From Bacillota bacterium (GTDB taxonomy: Bacteria; Bacillota; UBA4882; UBA8346), in NCBI GenBank assembly GCA_023426245.1, contig JAFABB010000058.1, forward strand, positions 1 to 11,024: a stretch of 11,024 bases of DNA. Reading direction: 5' to 3'. Below, piece by piece: positions 1 to 6,224 of this stretch; position 1 is the stretch's first letter, and every line of letters starts with the position of its first letter. Position numbers and translations under genes: made by a program. Under the pieces are notes generated by a model. The model saw nothing but the letters and a program-made list of their open reading frames with translations, had not been told where the DNA came from and did no database searches.

Positions 1-66
1 ATTGAATGGGGTTTATTAAGTATTGCTCATAATTTAACCAAGTTTGCAACGATTTTAGCTCCATAA
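1..66 (+). CDS. C-terminal tail of an IS1182-type transposase (partial)
   Basis: The frame is open from the first base and ends at TAA 64-66. It encodes 21 residues, beginning IEWGLLSIAHNLTKF. The pattern EWGL-x-x-IAHNL-x-K is what I recognise from the C-terminus of IS1182-type (DDE) transposases, which are common in Firmicutes. The rest of the gene lies outside the window. A 12-bp stem-loop follows within 30 bases, in keeping with the 3' end of such an element. The assignment rests on a short motif and could be tested with a few hundred bases of upstream sequence. Confidence 0.6.
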   Translation: MEWGLLSIAHNLTKFATILAP

Positions 67-90
67 TTCCTCTTCATTCTTTGTTTATGC

Positions 91-127
91 AAAAGGGGCT
101 GTCTCAATTTACTTCTGAGACGGCCCC
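91..127. terminator. Bidirectional stem-loop terminator / IS end
   Basis: GGGGCTGTCTCA (95-106) pairs with TGAGACGGCCCC (116-127), giving a 12-bp stem with one G-T wobble and a 9-nt loop. On the minus strand the stem is followed by TTTT (complement of 91-94), and on the plus strand by a CTTCTTT tract. It therefore fits a terminator shared by the transposase tail on the plus strand and the decayed frame on the minus strand. GGGGCTGTCTCA also resembles the terminal sequence of IS1182-type elements, so it may double as the transposon end. Confidence 0.65.
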
Positions 128-436
128 CTTCTTTGACTTCTTCCGACTATAATATTCTATCACCTTTTTCATGACTTTGGGTGCCAAAAAAGTGCCGAAG
201 TAAATCAGGTAGGGCAGCGCTTTTGGCAGTTCTTCTATATTTCAAGAGGCTTCTCTATCCGATGCTTGGAATGCTTTTATTTCTTCCATTGAAAAGATGA
301 GATTTGACTTAAATTCAACTCTCCACAGGCTTTTGAGCATTGACACGTCCTAGTTTTTAGCCATCCATCTTGCCCCACGATATACTAGCAACGAAGAATC
401 CCTAACCCATTCATGATAACGAATAACTATAGTTAG
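104..436 (-). pseudogene. Decayed reading frame of unknown family
   Basis: One minus-strand frame reads as plausible protein for about 110 codons but is broken by in-frame stops at 350-352 (TAG) and 242-244 (TGA). It ends at TGA 104-106, inside the terminator stem. The last segment is the most protein-like (ELPKALPYLIYFGTF, then LAPKVMKKVIEYYSRKK). The middle segment reads MLKSLWRVEFKSNLIFSMEE. A degenerate second copy of the last segment occurs at 4864-4940, with a one-base deletion and further substitutions. Two diverged copies that can still be aligned support a once-coding repeated sequence rather than chance. I do not recognise the family. Confidence 0.4.
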
Positions 437-464
437 TTATGCAATTCACTCAGTAAAACCGCCA

Positions 465-618
465 GTCTATCGACTCACCCCTTCAGGAATCCGGTCGGTA
501 AAAGATGTTCGGTAGCATTTCCCCTCCCTTTGACCGATGGTCTGATACAAATGTGAAAGGGAGGGGAAGGTCGATGGGCTGCAACAAGCGGCTGCATTTA
601 TTTCAGGCATAGTTTAGG
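465..618. repeat. 154-bp stem-loop repeat, copy A
   Basis: This is about 92% identical to 4490-4643, in the same orientation, with exactly equal length and no indels. It opens with GTCTATCGACTCACCCC. It contains a 13-bp hairpin, TTCCCCTCCCTTT (519-531) against AAAGGGAGGGGAA (556-568). It is half of the MITE-like element seen intact at 4490-4777; the inverted second half is missing here. It ends next to the truncated cassette site at 630, so it marks the low-coordinate boundary of the cassette array. Confidence 0.85.
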
Positions 619-629
619 CCAATTGCAAC

Positions 630-730
630 AAACATGAGTCAACTTCTTGAATCTGCTTCATGAATTATCTTTCTGGTTCGAATCTGCTTCTTCGAATAAC
701 CGCGCCCCAAGCAGTAACCCTTTGTTAGGC
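630..730 (-). repeat. attC-like cassette site 1 (truncated)
   Basis: Only the half next to the methyltransferase gene remains: the conserved interior (TTCTTGAA, TTCATGAA, CTTCTTCGAAT), the CGCGCCC arm, the L-type box CAGTAACCC (712-720) and the core GTTAGGC (724-730). Similarity to the complete site at 2500-2679 starts near 634. Beyond that point the sequence is junk followed by repeat copy A, so the distal half was lost. On the gene's strand this is R'' GCCTAAC followed by L''. Confidence 0.75.
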
Positions 731-743
731 AATCGGACCATTG

Positions 744-778
744 CCCCACGAAGTCCAAGCCGTCAAGGATGACGGCAT
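744..778 (-). terminator. Small stem-loop 3' of the methyltransferase gene
   Basis: On the minus strand GCCGTC-ATCCTT-GACGGC forms a 6-bp hairpin between the methyltransferase stop and the cassette site. A similar small hairpin with a CATCC-type loop sits 3' of the 184-aa gene (GGTCGC-CATCCATA-GCGACC), and shorter GCC-CTCC[AG]T-GGC versions follow the 140-aa and 158-aa genes. There is no clear U-run, so it may be a transcript-end stabiliser or part of the cassette end rather than a true terminator. Confidence 0.4.
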
Positions 779-794
779 TTTACATTTTTTATTC

Positions 795-1727
795 TTATAT
801 CTCGCCATAAGCAAATAAGTTATCCTTACCCATACCACAAACATATTGATTACTATCATATTTATAGCAAAAATTTAAGAAATCCGCTTTTTGCTTAGGA
901 TCATTCATTATATTAACAAGCAATTCGTTAGGTATCGTTCTAGCGTAAGCGCCTGGACCAGCAAGACGGATATTTCTTACTCCAAAGCTTTGTAAAATAC
1001 CACTTAGTTCATCAGGCATAAAGGTATAAGTTATTACCCACGGTGTTTCACCCTTTTCAAATGCTTCTATTTCTTCTTTCCCATTTCCAACTATTCCTTG
1101 ACTTAACATTTCATAACAAATGTCTGCATTAAATGAGAAGTCGTTAATCATATTATCCTTATTTTGCAAACACCATTGCACCCAACTATTCGAAGAGTTT
1201 TTGTCAAGGATAAATTGGATTTTTTGTAGGGGGTTAGCCAAATACGGCAGATATCCTAATCGACTGGAAACACTAATCATTATCTTATTTTTTGCAAGAC
1301 GTACAAGATTTTTAATTATAGTATTCTGATTAGGATACGTATACGATATGGGAGCATCAAATGATATAACCATATCAAATGATTTGTCTGAATAGGCTGA
1401 TAAATCTTCCAATGCACCTTTTACAAATTCAATATTCGCCAAAACTCCTTCCTTTTGAGCAAGCTCTTTTGCTTTATCGATCATTGGTTGGGATATATCA
1501 AAATGAGTTATATGCAGTCCTCGTTTAGCAAGTAAAATAGAAAATCTCCCGGATCCTCCTCCTGCATCAAATATCGAATTAATACCATCAATATTTGCTA
1601 ATAATTCCTTCTCAATATGGCTTTTTTGTACAATATCATCAATAAAAGTCTTTTCCCGCATGCTTTCAAGTTCACCCTTATCAGGTAAATTCCAAAGACG
1701 CTCTGAAATTTTTCTACTATAATCCAT
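795..1727 (-). CDS. Class I SAM-dependent methyltransferase (cassette gene)
   Basis: The 310-aa cytosolic protein has a Rossmann-type SAM-binding fold. Motif I is DAGGGSG (residues 54-60), the acidic end of strand 2 is HFDIS (D77), and motif IV is FDMVISFDAPISY (about 117-129). The spacing matches UbiE/COQ5-like methyltransferases (Methyltransf_11/25). The C-terminal 150 residues hold aromatic-rich segments likely to form the substrate pocket; the methyl acceptor cannot be inferred. The ATG start is supported by AAAGGAG about 11 bases upstream. The gene sits alone between cassette sites 1 and 2, and a leader hairpin (1776-1793) lies between the core site and the RBS. The GC content is far lower than that of the flanking sites. 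Confidence 0.88.
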   Translation of the reverse strand: MDYSRKISERLWNLPDKGELESMREKTFIDDIVQKSHIEKELLANIDGINSIFDAGGGSGRFSILLAKRGLHITHFDISQPMIDKAKELAQKEGVLANIEFVKGALEDLSAYSDKSFDMVISFDAPISYTYPNQNTIIKNLVRLAKNKIMISVSSRLGYLPYLANPLQKIQFILDKNSSNSWVQWCLQNKDNMINDFSFNADICYEMLSQGIVGNGKEEIEAFEKGETPWVITYTFMPDELSGILQSFGVRNIRLAGPGAYARTIPNELLVNIMNDPKQKADFLNFCYKYDSNQYVCGMGKDNLFAYGEI

Positions 1728-1775
1728 TCGTTTGATTACTCCTTTAATAAGTACTTAACCTCAAAGATTTTTGGA

Positions 1776-1793
1776 CACCCCACGGATGGGGTG
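1776..1793 (-). promoter_or_regulatory. Leader hairpin of the methyltransferase cassette
   Basis: CACCCC-ACGGAT-GGGGTG forms a perfect 6-bp stem in the leader between the cassette core (1813) and the RBS. Other cassettes in the array have a leader hairpin at the same place with an ATC(C)G- or TTCC-type loop (2460-2476, 4153-4176, and about 3303-3321), suggesting a shared cassette feature. Its role (attenuation, RNA stability, or part of the recombination fold) is unknown. Confidence 0.5.
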
Positions 1794-1812
1794 AGCTTTT
1801 GCATGGTCTGTC

Positions 1813-1996
1813 GCCTAACGTCCGCCCGTTCCTGACGTTTTCAGAACCTAGTAGCGACGCCGACTTGGTTTTGAAAATGTGAACGAGACTGCTTCATGAA
1901 TAAACATCATTGAAATACATCATGAACTAATAGCTTCTTCGAGTTTGCTTTTTTTGACTATCCGAGCCCCGCCAGCAGGAACGGAGCTGATCTCCG
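1813..1996 (-). repeat. attC-like cassette site 2 (complete)
   Basis: Plus-strand order: core GCCTAAC (1813-1819), L box CGTTCCTG (1827-1834), a 17-position internal stem with one mismatch (1836-1852 with 1863-1879), the conserved TTCATGAA-type interior, then CAGGAACG (1976-1983), a perfect complement of the first L box, and the atypical core GATCTCCG (1989-1996). The third stem seen in sites 3, 4 and 7 is not evident here. The 184-bp length exceeds usual integron attC sites (roughly 57-141 bp). Confidence 0.75.
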
Positions 1997-2031
1997 ACTT
2001 CCCCTTCCCAACTCAACAGCCATGGAGGGCG

Positions 2032-2454
2032 TTATTTTTTCAATATGCTTTTAAGATTTTCAAGCAATTCCATCTGATCATTAAATACTATTAATGATTC
2101 ATATATACTTTCCAAATAATCATCATCAGTTTTTGCTTTCAACGCGTACACCAAAGCAAAGGCAGCCCTTGCTTTATTAAAATATTCTATGTATTTTTCG
2201 TTGCATTCTTCTTGAAGTTTAAAATACTCCTCATCAAATTCATTTCCTAATTTCTCAATCCTTAAATAATCAACGTTTACTAATGTTTGCCGATTTTTAA
2301 ATTGTTTTAATGCTTCAAAGAAAATACTATCAGTTAAATCACTTTTTTCTATGGCATTTTTAACTGCAAATGAAACTGCTCTTTGTTGGTTGGATAAAGT
2401 TGCGGACTTGAATTGTAAAGAAAAATTAGGATCGATTGTATCTATTCGGTTCAT
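2032..2454 (-). CDS. Cassette-encoded protein of unknown function (140 aa)
   Basis: This is a soluble, acidic, probably all-helical protein with no signal peptide or membrane segment. The C-terminal half (KLQEECNEKYIEYFNKARAA, then YALKAKTDDDYLESIYESL) has heptad-like spacing suggestive of a helical bundle. I do not recognise the family. ATG 2454 is the only reasonable start. It has no Shine-Dalgarno sequence, because the bases just upstream are a 7-bp hairpin (2460-2476). It is the sole gene between cassette sites 3 and 2. Small unknown proteins are typical of integron cassettes. Confidence 0.75.
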   Translation of the reverse strand: MNRIDTIDPNFSLQFKSATLSNQQRAVSFAVKNAIEKSDLTDSIFFEALKQFKNRQTLVNVDYLRIEKLGNEFDEEYFKLQEECNEKYIEYFNKARAAFALVYALKAKTDDDYLESIYESLIVFNDQMELLENLKSILKK

Positions 2455-2459
2455 TTTAG

Positions 2460-2476
2460 CGCGGCACGATGCCGCG
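2460..2476 (-). promoter_or_regulatory. Leader hairpin directly upstream of the start codon
   Basis: CGCGGCA-CGA-TGCCGCG is a perfect 7-bp stem with a 3-nt loop. It ends five bases before the ATG of the 140-aa gene and occupies the position where an RBS would be. Compare the leader hairpin at 4153-4176, which has the same CGA loop. Confidence 0.6.
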
Positions 2477-2499
2477 ATTGGCCCAAATTAGGGGATGTC

Positions 2500-2679
2500 C
2501 GGAGATCGTCCCAGGTTACTGACGTCCGAGCAGCCTAGTGACACTTCGACTTGGGCGCTTGGATGTGGCGCGCCATCGTCGTGAGCCAACTTCTTGAATT
2601 AGCTTCATGAATTATCTTTCTTCCTCGAATCTGCTTCTTCGAATTACCGCGCCCGAAGCAGTAACCCTGTGTTATATGA
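2500..2679 (-). repeat. attC-like cassette site 3 (complete)
   Basis: Plus-strand order: core CGGAGATC (2500-2507), L box GGTTACTG (2514-2521), internal stem 2524-2539 with 2549-2564, GGCGCG (2567-2572), conserved interior with TTCTTGAA, TTCATGAA and CTTCTTCGAA, CGCGCC (2648-2653), CAGTAACC (2659-2666) pairing perfectly with the first L box, and core GTTATATGA (2671-2679). The two outer cores do not match each other, because each belongs to a different cassette. Confidence 0.8.
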
Positions 2680-2738
2680 TCGTGCCGCGCCTTCGGTTGA
2701 AGGTCGCTATGGATGGCGACCACTTTCAAATCCTTTTT

Positions 2739-3293
2739 TCATTTAAAGAAATCAACTATACTCTCAATTAATTTTTTCTTTTGTTGTGGTTTAGAGTAAA
2801 TACACCAATAATAATTTGCACCTTTTAAATAATTAGCCGAACGAGAATGGGGAATCAAATCAATAATCATATCTGTGTTAACATCAGATGGTAATTCTAA
2901 AAAATCCACTGCATTACCAGTTACACAATTGATCTCTCGCCCATCTTTTAATACTATAGTAAAGGCGCAATATCCCATTCCCGACTCACCAGCCTTATAC
3001 ATCTTATTGGCAAGATGTGCAGGCAGTCTTTTTGAACTTTCAAAAACTTTCTCTACAGTTTTAATATCAATATGTCTTTTCCCAGGGTCACTTTCAGGCC
3101 ATCTTCCCCAAACCTTTATATATTCTTGAGCTTCAACGATATAAACACAATCTAGAACTTCCCCTCCACAAAACACAACTTTACAAGGATAATAATTTAA
3201 TCCCTTGTCTTGTGATGGTTTAACTTTCTTCAGTTGTTCATATACCAACATATCAATTTCAGGATATTCTCTTTTATCTTTCAAAACTATCAT
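2739..3293 (-). CDS. Cassette-encoded protein of unknown function (184 aa)
   Basis: This is a soluble alpha/beta-looking protein with no signal peptide and no recognised domain. Two stretches look alike, CKVVFCGGEVLDCVYIVEAQ followed by EYIKVWG (about 37-63), and AFTIVLKDGREINCVTGNAV followed by DFLELPSD. This suggests two copies of a strand-turn-strand-helix module, the second with a K-D-G-R turn. The middle holds a conserved-looking GRWPESDPGKRHIDI segment. The ATG start lies directly against GAGGG, so its RBS spacing is poor, but no better start is visible. It lies between cassette sites 4 and 3 with its own leader hairpin. No function can be assigned. Confidence 0.75.
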   Translation of the reverse strand: MIVLKDKREYPEIDMLVYEQLKKVKPSQDKGLNYYPCKVVFCGGEVLDCVYIVEAQEYIKVWGRWPESDPGKRHIDIKTVEKVFESSKRLPAHLANKMYKAGESGMGYCAFTIVLKDGREINCVTGNAVDFLELPSDVNTDMIIDLIPHSRSANYLKGANYYWCIYSKPQQKKKLIESIVDFFK

Positions 3294-3302
3294 CCCTCAT
3301 CT

Positions 3303-3321
3303 AGGCGGCTAGGAAGGCCGC
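3303..3321 (-). promoter_or_regulatory. Leader hairpin of the 184-aa cassette gene
   Basis: GGCGGC pairs with GCCGCC around a TAGGAAG loop in the leader between the core site of attC-like site 4 and the start codon. Its place and loop type match the leader hairpins of the other cassettes. Confidence 0.5.
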
Positions 3322-3339
3322 CGTCTTTTGCGGCATGTC

Positions 3340-3519
3340 ATATAACGTCCTGTATCTCCGATATGCCTGAGCTTACAAGGCGGGCTAACTTCTTTGAAAC
3401 TACTTTCCCCGCCGACTCGGTTAGCGAAGGCATGTGGTGCGATTCAACATGATTCATCTTCATTGAAATAACTTCGTGATATGGCTTTACGCACCCGAAG
3501 CGGAGATATATTGTTAGGC
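3340..3519 (-). repeat. attC-like cassette site 4 (complete)
   Basis: Plus-strand order: core ATATAAC (3340-3346), L box TATCTCCG (3353-3360), a long second stem (ATGCCT 3363-3368 with AGGCAT 3428-3433, then GCT/AGC, then GGCGGG with CCCGCC), GGTGCG (3436-3441), interior with TTCATTGAA and CTTCGTGAT, CGCACC (3490-3495), CGGAGATA (3501-3508) pairing perfectly with the L box, and core GTTAGGC (3513-3519). GGTGCG/CGCACC replaces GGCGCG/CGCGCC of sites 3 and 7, with both sides changed together, which is direct evidence for a paired structure. Confidence 0.82.
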
Positions 3520-3600
3520 GTCGTACTAAGCCGGGCAGCACTTTTCCACTTTCATCGACAGCCGAACCAAGGAAGGTTGGATGGTCGACATTCAAAGAAA

Positions 3601-4026
3601 TTACTTGTCAGTTTGCTCTGTCATTAATACCCAACGAAAGCCGAATTTATCTATTAAAGAAACAAAACAAGAGCTATAAGTGGTACTTTTCATCGGATAA
3701 ACTATTGTACTTCCTTCTTTTAAAATTTCATATGCCTTTTTTACACTTTCAGCATCTTCAAAGGTTATTACCAGGAATAATGACGTACCTTTCCATAAGT
3801 CAAATTCTATTATATCTGAGAACATTACTCGCTGATTTCCAATAAACATTTCTGCATGATAGACCATGTTTTTTTGGTCATCAGTTAACGGAATTTTCCA
3901 ATCTCTCTTATTAGCATCCGAATATCGCATTATAAACTTAGTTGTTGCGCCAAAAGCCTTTTCGTATAATGCTATAGCTTCTTCACATTGTCCATTGAAA
4001 TTAAAGCCGGGTGTTACTACAACCAT
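3601..4026 (-). CDS. PhnB/YjdN-like VOC (glyoxalase-fold) protein
   Basis: The 141-aa cytosolic protein has the hallmarks of PhnB-type vicinal-oxygen-chelate proteins: FNFNGQCEEAIALYEKAFG (about 8-26), YHAEMFIGNQRVMFSD (56-71) and a C-terminal DKFGFRWVLM. This family forms dimers with two beta-alpha-beta-beta-beta modules. Metal-dependent or resistance roles are known for relatives, but the substrate here cannot be told. I chose ATG 4026 because AAAGGAAGA lies about 8 bases upstream. A longer version from TTG 4059 would add 11 residues (MSNNVNERKIT) that overlap the RBS and look non-native. It is the only gene of its cassette, between sites 5 and 4. Confidence 0.85.
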   Translation of the reverse strand: MVVVTPGFNFNGQCEEAIALYEKAFGATTKFIMRYSDANKRDWKIPLTDDQKNMVYHAEMFIGNQRVMFSDIIEFDLWKGTSLFLVITFEDAESVKKAYEILKEGSTIVYPMKSTTYSSCFVSLIDKFGFRWVLMTEQTDK

Positions 4027-4065
4027 AGTAATCTTCCTTTCATTCACATTATTGCTCAATCAATA

Positions 4066-4085
4066 GGGGTTTCAGATAAAACCCC
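4066..4085 (-). promoter_or_regulatory. Small stem-loop upstream of the VOC gene
   Basis: GGGGTTT (4066-4072) pairs with AAACCCC (4079-4085) around a 6-nt loop, about 40 bases upstream of the chosen start codon. No U-run follows on the minus strand, so a regulatory or structural leader hairpin is more likely than a terminator. Confidence 0.4.
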
Positions 4086-4152
4086 ACTATGAAATTTAAC
4101 TCTTTAACTTAGGAATACTTTAAAATGGCTTCTTCGAATTTACTTCCATTCA

Positions 4153-4176
4153 ATGGCCGCGCCCACGATGGGCCGG
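4153..4176 (-). promoter_or_regulatory. Leader hairpin of the VOC cassette
   Basis: GGCC-GC-GCCCA-CGA-TGGGC-C-GGCC folds into a stem of 9 pairs with a small bulge and a CGA loop. It lies just inside the cassette core (4196-4202), the same arrangement as at 2460-2476. The region beside it (4128-4150) resembles the CTTCTTCGAAT interior of the cassette sites. Confidence 0.5.
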
Positions 4177-4195
4177 CCACAAGGCTTAGTATGTC

Positions 4196-4217
4196 GCCTA
4201 ACTACTGCATTCCCGAC
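4196..4217 (-). repeat. attC-like cassette site 5 (truncated)
   Basis: The core GCCTAAC (4196-4202) and L-type box GCATTCCCGAC (4207-4217) are intact. Then the sequence runs into the palindrome at 4214-4264, and no interior or second half follows. Matching of 4183-4202 to 3513-3532 in inverted orientation shows that this core belongs to the VOC cassette. It is the high-coordinate edge of the four-gene block. Confidence 0.65.
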
Positions 4218-4264
4218 TTATGTCGTATACGCGCATATATTTTAATCATATATGACATAAGTCG
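4214..4264. repeat. Palindromic dispersed repeat
   Basis: CGACTTATGTC (4214-4224) pairs perfectly with GACATAAGTCG (4254-4264), and the stem continues as GTATA/TATAT with a G-T pair, about 16 bp in all. A half copy, GCGCATATACGACATAAAGTC, is found at 10781-10801 just outside the IS91-type element. Two separate copies suggest a small mobile or structural repeat. A protein operator is also possible, but no gene starts next to it. Confidence 0.6.
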
Positions 4265-4489
4265 TATATAAAAACTTTAACAGTGCGGCTATGGCTTATT
4301 TCTTTCCCACCCAACCGTCCAAAGCACTCTCTCGACTTGCCACTCTGTTTATTCCCCTGTGTTAATTCTTCATCAAAAAAACATTCCCCATTTACCTATA
4401 ATTTCCTGCCGTTCATCCAATTTACCGGAAATATTCAAATTATTGCTAAAAAAATATCCTTTAAACCACTTTGGCTGTTAAAGCTGCAG

Positions 4490-4777
4490 GTCTATCGACT
4501 TACCCCTTCAGGAACCCGGTCGGTAAAAGATGTTTGGTAGCCTTTCCCCTTCCTTTGACCGATGGTCTGATTCAAATGCTAAAGGGAGGGGAAGGTCGAT
4601 AGGCTGCAACAAGTGGCTGCATTTCTTTCAGGCATGGTTTAGGAATTAAAACAAAAGCCGACATCAAGCGTCTTTCCCCTCCCTTGGGCGCGATTATTTT
4701 GCTAACAGTCAAAGGGAGGGGAGCGGCTTGGCGGTTCATACCTGCATTAAAGTAGCTGGAGGGGTGAGTCGATAGAC
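4490..4777. mobile_element. MITE-like element with 17-bp terminal inverted repeats
   Basis: GTCTATCGACTTACCCC (4490-4506) is repeated inverted as GGGGTGAGTCGATAGAC (4761-4777), with one mismatch in 17. The interior holds two further hairpins built from CCCCTTCCTTT or CCCCTCCCTT paired with AAAGGGAGGGG. The first 154 bp are copy B of the repeat at 465-618. No reading frame inside looks genuine. This is a non-autonomous palindromic repeat, and the transposase that mobilises it is not identifiable here. Confidence 0.7.
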
Positions 4778-4841
4778 CTACCCCTTTACTAACTGAATCT
4801 TTATCAGCCTATTTATCATCAACATCCCGTTCAAAGCCAAA

Positions 4842-4863
4842 CCCGCTACCGTTAGGTAGCGGG
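4842..4863. terminator. Stem-loop terminator downstream of the aldo/keto reductase-like gene
   Basis: CCCGCTACC-GTTA-GGTAGCGGG is a perfect 9-bp stem with a tetraloop. On the minus strand it is followed by only a short TTTGG tract, so termination may be partial. It is the first strong hairpin after the stop at 4971. Confidence 0.55.
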
Positions 4864-4946
4864 CCTTCTCTGACTTCTTCCGGACCAACACTTTATCACC
4901 TTTTGGTGACTTTGGGTGCCTGAAAAGCGCCAAAGTAAATGCTTAT
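4864..4946 (-). pseudogene. Degenerate second copy of the decayed frame
   Basis: The sequence aligns with 129-205. The minus strand reads IYFGAFQAPKVTKR and then stops, because one A is missing from an A-run compared with the copy near the window start. Downstream bases still align (GGAAGAAGTC). Both copies end beside a terminator hairpin. The family is unknown. Confidence 0.45.
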
Positions 4947-4970
4947 ACTGCGTATAAATACCAATGCAGC

Positions 4971-6122
4971 CTAAAACTTCTTACCCAAAAGCTTTTCGGC
5001 TTCCGCCATATTTTTGATAATGGGTACACTAAAAGGGCAGCGGCTCTCACAGCTACCACATCCAACACAATCACTTCCACTGTTGGATAGGCTCAAATAG
5101 TGAGAGCGAATGGATGGTGGTATATTGGCGATATCTAAGCGAGCGATATCGAAATACTTGTTGACTGTCGCAATGTCAATCCCTACCGGGCATGGCTGGC
5201 AGTGGCTGCAATAAACGCAGTTTCCTTTAAAATCATTGCGCATCGTTCCAAGAATTTCAGCATAATCTTTCTCCGAATCGTCAAGTTCAAAATAGCGCAT
5301 AGCGTTTAACATCTCGCCTGATGTCTGGCAGCCCAGCAATACACTGGCCACAGCCGGTCTTGACAGTGCATAATGAACACATTGAGGCACGGTAAGCGGC
5401 TTGGCAAATGGAGTGTGTTCCGGTAAAAGCAATTTACCGCCACCTAAGGTTTTCATCACAGTAATGCCTATCTGTTTTTGGGTACATAGTTTATACAGTT
5501 CCGCGCGCTTGGGGTCAATTCCTCGAAATAGTTCAGGGTCAAAGCCATTTTGAAAATGATTAAAAATATATTCTTCCGATGGAAGCATATCAAACGCAGG
5601 ATTTATGCTAAACATTAGCATTTCCGGCAATCCGGTATTGATGACCTTCATTGCCGTCGCCGGATTATGGGAACTAAAGCCGATATGACCGATGCAACCT
5701 TGCTTTTTGAGGTGTTCTACATATTTGACGAAGTCTGTTTCAAAAACATTTTTGTAATCCTCATCCGAGTCAATGAAAAACATCATTCCTAAATCGATGT
5801 AGCCGCCAAAAATACGCAAGATATCCTCAAAGTATCGCCGTACTGTAGGCATATCCCGGCTTATATCATACTGCTGCTTGATATCTGTAGAACCGATATG
5901 CCCTTGGATCATGACTTTTTTGCGTCTATTGCCTAACGCTTTGGCAATGTTTTCGCGAATTTCTTTCCCCGGCATGAACACATCCAGAATATTTACACCC
6001 TGTTCAAGAGCGGCATTAATTGTTTCTTCAACCTGTGAATATGGCTTCCCGTCAAGATGTTCACATCCAAGGCCGATCACACTGACCTTTAGACCCGTTT
6101 TGCCGAGTTCTCTAAATATCAT
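4971..6122 (-). CDS. Aldo/keto reductase-like protein with C-terminal 2x[4Fe-4S] ferredoxin region
   Basis: The 383-aa protein has an AKR-type TIM barrel (about 1-295), starting FRELGKTGLKVSVIGLGCEH, with the usual GHIGFSSHNP and TVMKTLGGGK segments. A ferredoxin-like tail follows. Cysteines 302, 305, 308 and 311 and cysteines 352, 355, 358 and 362 (CVGCGSCESRCPF) should bind two 4Fe-4S clusters. Such proteins are common in anaerobic Firmicutes. Three residues of the normal AKR tetrad appear to be missing: D47 is kept in NILDVFMPG, but the expected Tyr, Lys (VMIQG) and His (MMFFIDSD) are replaced. It may act through the Fe-S clusters or as a non-classical oxidoreductase. AGGAGG about 10 bases upstream fixes the ATG. 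Whether it is a cassette gene or host chromosome is unclear. Confidence 0.85.
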   Translation of the reverse strand: MIFRELGKTGLKVSVIGLGCEHLDGKPYSQVEETINAALEQGVNILDVFMPGKEIRENIAKALGNRRKKVMIQGHIGSTDIKQQYDISRDMPTVRRYFEDILRIFGGYIDLGMMFFIDSDEDYKNVFETDFVKYVEHLKKQGCIGHIGFSSHNPATAMKVINTGLPEMLMFSINPAFDMLPSEEYIFNHFQNGFDPELFRGIDPKRAELYKLCTQKQIGITVMKTLGGGKLLLPEHTPFAKPLTVPQCVHYALSRPAVASVLLGCQTSGEMLNAMRYFELDDSEKDYAEILGTMRNDFKGNCVYCSHCQPCPVGIDIATVNKYFDIARLDIANIPPSIRSHYLSLSNSGSDCVGCGSCESRCPFSVPIIKNMAEAEKLLGKKF

Positions 6123-6190
6123 TTAAGTACTCCTCCTTTGTATACTGCACAATGGAATATTCGATCAAAATTTTAAGTTCACACTTTCTT

Positions 6191-6209
6191 ACCAATGCGA
6201 ACCATTGGT
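6191..6209. promoter_or_regulatory. Inverted repeat upstream of the aldo/keto reductase-like gene (possible operator)
   Basis: ACCAAT-N7-ATTGGT is a perfect 6+6 inverted repeat about 70 bases upstream of the start codon, overlapping a second palindrome AACCATTGGTT (6200-6210). The size suits a dimeric regulator such as a MerR- or TetR-type protein, but no regulator gene is adjacent. It could also be a chance palindrome. Confidence 0.3.
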
Positions 6210-6224
6210 TAATTGAGCCCTTCA

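Noticed and set aside
2535..2729. Open frame of 64 codons on the minus strand
   Set aside because: It covers attC-like site 3. Its sequence is the translated repeat interior, with no family resemblance.
3338..3595. Open frame of 85 codons on the minus strand
   Set aside because: It lies almost wholly within attC-like site 4 and its flank. The codons follow stem arms and repeats, and no RBS is present.
4283..4540. Plus-strand frame of 85 codons
   Set aside because: It runs into the MITE-like element and reads as low-complexity Pro/Phe/Leu sequence without an RBS.
6136..6165. TTGATC-N18-TATACA promoter for the aldo/keto reductase-like gene
   Set aside because: The -10 box would touch the AGGAGG site, so a transcript starting there would lack its ribosome binding site.
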